Part shown: in pieces, positions 57,590 through 64,000 of the stretch
Layout of the letters: every line of letters starts with the position of its first letter
Numbering within the stretch: position 1 is the first letter of the stretch
Assembly: GCA_036426205.1 (NCBI GenBank)
Contig: CM071571.1
Span: 116,400,502 to 116,464,501, forward strand
Reading direction: 5' to 3'
Origin: Ascaphus truei
Taxonomy: Eukaryota; Chordata; Amphibia; Anura; Ascaphidae
DNA: 64,000 nt
The notes under the pieces: model-generated
The model's input: only the letters and a program-made list of their open reading frames with translations
Databases searched by the model: none
Told to the model about the DNA's origin: nothing
Made by a program: the position numbers and the translations under genes

Positions 57590-58260
57590 CCCTTAGTAAT
57601 CAAAATGGTCAGCTTGTCATTGATTTCCATGACCAGCTGACCACTAAGGACTATAAAGGGGTTAACATTAATAAAACTACACTACTAAGAAGCAATGATT
57701 TACTAATTGCTAAGGCAAACAAGGGGTTAACCCATACTATCATGCCCATCCGGGGTGTTTAACAACCCTCCCTGGAGAAACTACCCCCAACAACCCACCT
57801 CCCCAACAAACATATCCCATTCCTCTTCTTGACTAATGGCCAATAGCCCTATTAGCCAAGTGTGGCTACTAGGACTTTTGTCCACTAAAAATACAACAGT
57901 ACCTTTAAAAATGTACACTAAACAAAAAATTACAAAATACATTTTAAACATAAGCCCATTGATTAACACTTTTGCTACATAAATCCTTGGGAGCTTAAGT
58001 ACACAGACACTTGGCACTCAATGTGAAGCGGTAAATAAATTGTGTAACTTACACCCTGAATAAAGGTCCTCTTTATCTTCAGGACTGAAGCCCCCGGAAA
58101 TCTATTCCAAAAATGGCTGATGAGCCAACGATTAAAAAATAATCCAAGTCTAGATGGGCCCAAAAAGTTAAAGAAAATATTTAAAAAACAATCCAAACAC
58201 AATGGGACAAAAAAAATCCCATTAAAAAAAATGATCCTTACCCAATTACCTATTTGTAAT
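57590..58260. mobile_element. Degraded TTAACCCC-type repeat with exon-like unit (copy 4)
   Basis: GGGGTTAACATTAATAAAAC and CAAGGGGTTAACCC (57657-57735) and GGCTACTAGGACTTTTG (57862) match the family modules. On the minus strand 58053-58090 reads CCTGAAGATAAAGAGGACC then a GTAAGT donor, resembling the other exon-like units. Confidence 0.45.
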
Positions 58261-58619
58261 CCATAGCCTGCAGCAGGGGATCCTCAACTTAACCTGATGA
58301 CTTGGATCATCTGTGGATTGAAGCCTTTTCATTTGTAAGTATTTCTTATCTTCTTTCCTTATCTTCTTAAAATACATCTTCTATCTTCTTTTTGAATCTT
58401 TACCACCAGATGTTACCCCCTTGAACACTTCTGGTCCTCTGTGAGGGTTCTGGTATTTTATAGTGACCTGGATTGATAGTGGAGCCATCTGTGCGACTGT
58501 ACCTGGCCCCATACTTACAGAAGTCTCGAGTTCTTCACCGGTCCAACTTCAGTAACCACAGTTTAATGTTGTAGTCATTAAATTAACCATCACAGCATTT
58601 AAACTGTGATTTCTGGGAC

Positions 58620-58805
58620 CCAGGGAGATAGCGGGAGCTCTCTAAGCGCCGGCATATCCTCTTGCTAACCGGTGACAAAGCGTCGCCTTGACAATGCAGC
58701 ATCACATGAGCCACGTCGTCATGACAATGCGAGCAGGGAAGAGGCTCACATGATGTCACATTGTCAAGCTGACGCGTTGCAGCAGGACAAGATGCCGGCT
58801 TCAGA
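58620..58805. repeat. Palindromic element
   Basis: GCCGGCATATCCTCTTGC and TTGACAATGCAGCATCACAT at the left pair with inverse sequences ending GATGCCGGC at 58796. The centre is near 58720. Confidence 0.7.
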
Positions 58806-59297
58806 GTACGTAAGAGGCCCTGCCTACCTCCCTCTGCACCAAGCCCTGCAAAACTTCCACATGGCCTGGCCTGTGCCATCACAGAAGACGTTTCATAAGG
58901 ATACATGGTACATCAACCAATCAGATTGTTTTATTTATGAAGATTTAGACAACCAAGGCTGAGCAGATGTCTGCACTACTCTCACTTTAATTTAAATTTT
59001 CTTTGTGTAGCCTACCTTAACCACGGGCTCCCCTGGAACTCATCTTTTGTCTCACAACCTCCGGGAAACCCCTGTTCTCCACTAACATGAAATAGCTGCA
59101 GGGAGGGTTAGGACACGTCATTGCAACTTTCTACTGAAGACTGCACAGCCTTATTATAGTTGGGTTTTCTTTTGTCAAAACCAGCACAAAAAAACTAAAA
59201 TTCTCTCAGGAAAAAGGAGAAACCACAGATCACCTCTAGATGTCCACCCGGTTCATGTAAGCCTAAAAAACAAACAAAAAAAAAAAATGTGTGGGGA

Positions 59298-59700
59298 TGT
59301 AACAAGGACATATTCCTTCTTTAAATAAAGCAGCCTCAAAGCTCTGAGAATCCAGCAGAGAGATAGTTAATTGCAGCCACTCAATTAACTAGTCCCCACC
59401 TGGACAAAGGAGAGCTCTGCGAAAAGCCTCTGGTTGGAAACAGGAGAGAGATTCCCTAGCTCACATTTGGGCTGACACCAGGAGAAAGAGGACAGACCAA
59501 AGATTTCTTTAGCCCACAACTGATTCTTGATGCATACAGAAGGACTGTATGCTGACAGCAAACAAGGGGACAAGACCTCGATACCTGGACACAGACAGTG
59601 CCATAGCACACAAAGATGACAAAGGAGAACAGAGAGGCCTTCCCCTACAGCAACCAGAACAGAAACAAATGAGACTTTATTGTTGGACTGTTGTGTTTGA
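59298..59700 (+). mobile_element. LTR fragment related to the copy-B LTR
   Basis: Starts TGTAACAAGGACAT, with AATAAAGCAGCC nearby, then CAATTAACTAGTCCCCACCTGG, as in 15405-15425 (CAATTAGCTAGTCTCCACCTGG). The 3' end is not recognised. No coiled-coil gene follows. Confidence 0.5.
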
Positions 59701-59760
59701 ATACTATCTATATTATATTATAATATTATTATAATAATATATCAATAAAAAAATAAATAG
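59700..59760. repeat. (TA/AAT)-rich simple repeat
   Basis: Nearly pure A/T sequence between the LTR fragment and the PLE terminus. Confidence 0.8.
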
Positions 59761-59796
59761 ATGATACTGTTCTGTGGCTAACGAAATGCTTTTATT

Positions 59797-59845
59797 TGTG
59801 CGAGCTTTCGAGATACACTGATCTCTTCTTCCGGCGATGTTACAT
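59797..59845 (-). ncRNA. Hammerhead-like motif in PLE terminus
   Basis: Minus strand: CGGAAGAA, stem II GAGAU-CAGUGU-AUCUC, GAAA, then GCUCGC and AC. U4 is changed and the cleavage triplet is not canonical, so it is probably inactive. Confidence 0.45.
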
Positions 59846-59977
59846 TGAATGAAGCAAGCAAAGGGTATACTTAAAAACAGTGTCTATTGGAATGTTATCT
59901 GTGCTTGTCCTTCCCACGGTGTGGATGAGATTTATGGCTAGAGATGTTAAATGGTTCCTGAAAGTAAGTGATGTAAG

Positions 59978-60025
<48 letters not shown>
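59978..60025. repeat. (TG)n microsatellite
   Basis: About 24 TG repeats, ending in ATCTGTGTG. Confidence 0.95.
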
Positions 60026-60026
<1 letters not shown>

Positions 60027-60544
60027 CTGTGTGAATATAAATGAATGGAGAGCCCACAGTGTATGCAGTGCTTTACAAAAGGTGTGTGGAGTGGGAGTTA
60101 ATATAAATGGTGTGGGTAGGTGTGGAAATGTGAGAGATAGTAGCATAACTAAAAGTGTGTGTGGATACTATGTGGTCCCTATTGGTGTATAGGAATGGAA
60201 AAACAAGGAGTATGATATGTGTAAGAGACAGCTGTGTGTGCATACATATAGCACAGTATGTACAGACATGTCTTTAGCGCTCTTGGGAAGAGAATTCTCT
60301 TGTGTCAGTAATGACTCATAAAATTTCGATCTCAGATAACATTTTGATTATTGAAGCTCGGCTAACACGGTACTGATACCTCTACATACATACATACATA
60401 TATATATAGAACACACAGAAGGAAAAGTTGCTCAACACCTAGTATATAAGGTTAACTCAAGCCCTTTAATTAGAACTAACTATAAGGGTGAAATAAAATA
60501 TATACCCCAAATAAAGTCAGTATAGATTAAATGGGACCTGATGG

Positions 60545-62150
60545 TGCTAGGGGATAGTGAAAACTATATAAGACACACAATTGAAAAGGACAAGACAATC
60601 CCCTTAGTCGTCACTCTAATTACACCTACTAATAATCTATAAATAAAGATTGCTAAAGAACAGATGCCTTCCGCCAATTCAACAAAATTCACAAGATTTT
60701 ATTAATTTACCGCAAGACACACTACTTAAAAACAAAGTACTAAGAAACACCTTATGAAATATGATGTACCAAAATATATAAAGAGAGGACTACTAATCAA
60801 ATACTATCAGTATTACAAAGAAAGAACACTGAATTTGTCTAACTAAGATTTAAATAGTGACAACAAAGTAGTTTAGTCCTAACCTAATAGCAATACAAAA
60901 TATATTCCCACTGGCAATATACCTAAAAAAATGATAAATCATTGCGTTGGAAAAGTATAATAGTCAATAACCCGTTAATAGCCAGGAAAGAAATTAATAA
61001 CAGGAAAAAAAAAAAGGGAACACACAGGGAAAAATATATAACAATAATATGTTATACCCTGACTCATTTTCCTCAAAAATGAAACAATGAGAGCTGATGC
61101 ACAACAAAAAATATAACTAATAAAGACATATTACAAACAGAGTCTGCAAATTGAAACCACCATAATGCGCAGCCTGCAAGGACAAATAAGCCCAAACAGT
61201 AAGGAGGGTCACTACTACGCTGGCAGCTAGATTGTGTTGAGCGTTATCCATATTGTTTGTGCAGGATTGTGTTTCCAAATCTGCTTATAACGGAACAAGA
61301 ATAAAGTCCCCAAAATGCTGCATCAGATCCATCGTAAGTCCCTCAGAATAAAGATTATCATGTAAGGCTGTGGTAAAGTAAACACTCTAAAAAATCTACC
61401 GCTGTTCCAACCCGGTGGGCTTCTCCCGGGTTGGATATACGCTCAACACAATCTAGCTGCAGCTGAGTATTACCCTCCTTACTGTTTGGGCCTTATTTGT
61501 CCTTTCAGTGCTGCGCATTGTGGTGTTTTCAATATGCATGACTCTGTTTGCTAATATGTCTTTATTAGTTATATTTTTGTTTGGTTTGCTGCATCAGCTC
61601 TCATTGTTTCATTTTTGGGAAATGCTGTTCAGGGTATAACTATTATTATTGTTATACTTATTTTTCCCTGTGGTTCCCTTTCCCCCCCCCCCCCCCCCCC
61701 CCTGTTAATTAATTTCTTTTCCTGGCTATATACTGGTTTGACTAATATACTTTTTCCACGCAATGATTTATCATTTTTTAGTATATATGTCAGTGGGAAT
61801 ATATTTTGTTTGCCTATTATGTTAGACAAACTACTTTGTTGTTACTATTTAAATCTTATTTAGACACAGTTCAGTGTTTCTTCCTTGTAATACTGATAGT
61901 ATTTGATTAGTAGTCCTCTCTTTTCTTATATATTTTTGATACATCATATTTTCATAGGCTTCTTTCTAGTACTTTTATTTTTTAAGTTATGTGTCTTTCT
62001 GTAAATTAATAAAATCTTGTTCATTTTTTCTGAATTGGCGGAGCATCTGTTTCTTTTAAGCAATCTTTTTTTTTTATAGATTAGTTTTAGGGTGTAATTT
62101 AGAGTGCACTAGTGGGATTGTCTTTGTCCTTTCATTGTGTGACTTATTAT
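60545..62150. mobile_element. 1.6-kb fold-back element, ~700-bp arms
   Basis: The left arm (about 60545-61245) is repeated inverted at 61425-62150. For example GCATCAGCTCTCATTG (61590) mirrors CAATGAGAGCTGATGC (61087), and CCCAAACAGTAAGGAGGGT (61191) mirrors ACCCTCCTTACTGTTTGGG (61474). The spacer is about 180 bp. A poly-C run (61681-61702) interrupts the right arm. No ORF and no hammerhead core were found. Confidence 0.85.
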
Positions 62151-62215
62151 ATATATATTTCTAGTATTATATATCTCTTATATATATATATATTATATAT
62201 ATATAATATAGACAC
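62150..62215. repeat. (TA)n-rich tract
   Basis: Imperfect TATATATA and TTATATAT runs between the fold-back and PLE-5. Confidence 0.9.
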
Positions 62216-62786
62216 AAAAAGAAAAAAGAAGGGTCAAATAAGGGAGCATTCAAATAGTATTAAGAGAAAATTGACAAATGGACTTTATTAGCAATGCATC
62301 ATAAAAACACAAGAGACAAACACAAACCACATGAAAAACTGCTGCAAAATATAATTAATAATAACTTAACACAAATCAACCCCTAACCTGGAAAGACCAA
62401 ATAGTAAGAGTTCCAACAGAACATAACAGAACCAGGGGAAAGAAAATTCCCCTGGTAGTGTAACAAAGATCGGCCGATCAAAGTGAGAACTCAAAAGATA
62501 ATATAAATGGACCAACCAGAGCGCCGAAAAATTAGTCAAAAAACTGTGAATCAGATATCAAAGACATTACAAATATAGCATAGAATAACACAATAACATA
62601 ACAGTCACAGAATAATAATTGCTGTGGGAGATGTGTAACATGCAGCAGAAAATACCCAAATGGCTTAAAAAATAATAATAATAAATAATGAGGGTAAAGC
62701 CACAAAGGTAAATTTACAAAAGACCCAGTGAAAGATGCTGGAACAGCCTAATGCTGATGGTAAGTAGCAGGCAGTAGTGAGATGTG

Positions 62787-62992
62787 AACTGACAGCCCAG
62801 CAACAGTGGACACTAAAGCATAGGGCAAATAAGGCAGTGAGGAAGTCCCTTTAAGCTGACAGCCCAGTAGCAGTGAGCACTGAAATGTAGGACACGTAAG
62901 GCAGGTAAAGCAGCAAGTCCCCATGGGCTAGCAGCCCAGCATCAGTAAGAACTGCAAGCGTGAGGCAGACAAAGCAGCACAGTACAGACCAG
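62787..62992. repeat. Three tandem ~70-bp units upstream of PLE-5 ORF
   Basis: Units start near 62789, 62858 and 62929 with CTGACAGCCCAGCA-like sequence and contain GGCA(A/G) and AAGCAG phrases. Confidence 0.75.
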
Positions 62993-63079
62993 CTGCAGGA
63001 GTCCCAGCACAGAGAAAATAACATCAGTGTACACATTCCACACGGGTCTGGGAGTCTAGGGGTAGTGAGAGGGTTGTCT

Positions 63080-63132
63080 CTGCTCCGCTCCTACGGCCGT
63101 TTCGCCAAAAAGGCTTCTTCCGGGATGCTATT
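63080..63132 (-). ncRNA. Hammerhead-like motif, PLE-5 5' side (antisense to ORF)
   Basis: Minus strand: CGGAAGAA, stem II GCC-UUUUU-GGC, GAAA, self-complementary CGGCCG, then UA followed by GGAGCGG. U4 is changed to G; the remaining invariant core bases are kept. Confidence 0.6.
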
Positions 63133-63159
63133 ATACAAGGAGGTCCCAGGTTTATATAC

Positions 63160-63695
63160 AAAAGAGCTAAAACTCTGGGGTCCCATTTTTCACCTAGTTT
63201 ATTCTCTTCGGTCCCTCGCGGATCTTATCTGCGAAACATCCCTAAGGGCTTTTTCTCTTGCGGGAGATATTCTATCTGTAAATACGCTAAATCCATTAAG
63301 AAAATTTCAAATGGTAATGATAACTACCGCATTGGGAGTTTTATCAATTGTCATACCAGCCATGTTATCTATTATCTATTATCTTCAATGTGGTTGCAAA
63401 ATGTCTTATATAGGTCGTACAATCAGACCATTGAGACTCAGAATTCAGGAACATGTAAGACTTATTATTAAGAAGGACGTTTCACATTCGGTGTCACGTC
63501 ATTTTTCATCATGTCCTCATGGTGATATTGCTAATTTTTTCCTTCTCAGGATTGGAACATGTGGGTTTGCATCCTAGAGGAGGAGATAGATTACATAGAC
63601 TAAATATGAGAGAAATGTTTTGGATATATACCATGAGCACTTTATGTCCCATCGGTATTAATGTAGAGTGGGAACTCAAACATTTTTTAGTGTGA
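63160..63695 (+). pseudogene. PLE-5 GIY-YIG endonuclease fragment
   Basis: Begins AKTLGSHFSPSLF, then GFFSCGRYSICKYAKS (a partly lost Cys knuckle) and IGSFINCHTSHVIYYL. A 7-bp duplication (TCTATTA twice, about 63370) shifts the frame, after which YYLQCGCKMSYIGRTI gives the GIY-YIG pair, with RLRIQEHVRL supplying Arg and His. A second slip near 63545 leads to GLHPRGGDRLHRL and FWIYTMSTLCPIGINVEW, ending KHFLV at 63695. The tail is unlike that of PLE-1 to PLE-4, so it is probably another PLE lineage. All RT motifs are missing. Confidence 0.8.
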
Positions 63696-64000
63696 AGTGT
63701 ACATGGTATATATCCTGTTTAAATTGACTGGTGTAGACATTTAGAATGATACTGTCTTTTTTCTTCATTATTATATGTTTCTTTATTATTTTTCTTTATT
63801 ATGGTTCTTTTTATTATTATTTTTTACTTTATTATTTTATGGTTAATCAATATTGAATTGGTTTTATGTTATATGCATATATATATTTCCTAATAGGTTA
63901 ATAATATTTAGTATATATAATAACATAATAATGTAATATAATAACACAGAAGAGTTCAAGATGTGGCATGATTACACCTCTATAGAGGAGGGTCTCAAAT

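Larger units (their letters stand above)
59765..60400. mobile_element. PLE pseudo-LTR fragment
   Basis: Begins CTGTTCTGTGGCTAACGAAA and ends near CGGCTAACACGGTACTGATA, phrases typical of vertebrate PLE termini. Contains the hammerhead-like motif below and a (TG)n tract at 59978-60025. No ORF. Confidence 0.6.
62215..63990 (+). mobile_element. PLE-5, internally deleted
   Basis: Terminal AT-rich sequence, three tandem ~70-bp units, an antisense hammerhead-like motif, then directly the nuclease part of a PLE ORF and 3' AT-rich sequence. The RT is absent. Confidence 0.7.

Noticed and set aside
1..64000. A conventional single-copy host gene
   Set aside because: No multi-exon gene with recognisable cellular domains was found other than the element-linked coiled-coil/IQ copies and the Tc1-derived exons.

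Overview
The window looks like a TE-packed, gene-poor stretch of a large vertebrate genome, most likely an amphibian (frog). The reasons are many Penelope-like elements (PLEs) with GIY-YIG nucleases, a Tx1-clade LINE, Gypsy and other LTR elements, hAT elements, Tc1 remnants and many palindromic repeats, and no recognisable ordinary single-copy host gene. Lungfish, salamander or another repeat-rich lineage cannot be excluded from sequence alone. Nearly all coding sequence is mobile-element derived and carries frameshifts or stops. All motif and boundary calls were made by eye.

Layout. 0.1-0.5 kb: 3' exons of an intron-bearing Tc1-type transposase gene (minus). 1.6-6.5 kb: PLE-1 (plus) with a hammerhead-like ribozyme in its 3' region. 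6.6-9.05 kb: palindromic TTAACCCC-type repeats, one carrying an exon-like unit. 9.05-14.3 kb: copy A of a coiled-coil/IQ-motif gene, broken by a fold-back element (itself hit by a solo LTR) and by a hAT element with its 8-bp target duplication. 15.3-17.8 kb: copy B of that gene, preceded by an LTR and a primer-binding-site-like sequence. 18.8-19.4 kb: a zinc-finger-like TE fragment. 20.0-22.6 kb: PLE-3, the best preserved PLE. 22.65-31.6 kb: a Gypsy-type LTR fragment and a Tx1 LINE (minus) whose ORF1 is split by a truncated Gypsy element. 31.7-37.4 kb: a PLE terminal fragment, fold-backs and palindromic repeats. 37.4-43.5 kb: PLE-2 (minus) between long inverted arms. 43.5-46.5 kb: palindromic repeats. 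46.5-48.7 kb: 5'-truncated PLE-4 (minus). 49.29-55.87 kb: an LTR element (minus) with both LTRs, a PBS-like site and copy C of the coiled-coil/IQ gene, but no visible pol; a 1.45-kb ORF-less PLE derivative is nested in it. 55.9-59.3 kb: mostly AT-rich, with palindromic repeats. 59.3-64 kb: LTR fragment, PLE terminus, a 1.6-kb fold-back and PLE-5 (plus), reduced to its nuclease domain.

Two themes stand out. First, a coiled-coil protein with a 14-residue repeat and IQ motifs occurs three times. At least copies B and C sit behind LTR plus PBS-like sequences, which suggests an LTR element family that carries a host-type gene instead of gag-pol. Second, hammerhead-ribozyme-like motifs recur at nine or more PLE termini. 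They share an unusual 8-nt core strand (consensus CUGAUGAA). Next to surviving PLE ORFs they lie antisense on the 5' side and sense on the 3' side, as expected for inverted pseudo-LTRs. Some show a paired U3/A8 replacement of the canonical C3/G8 core pair.
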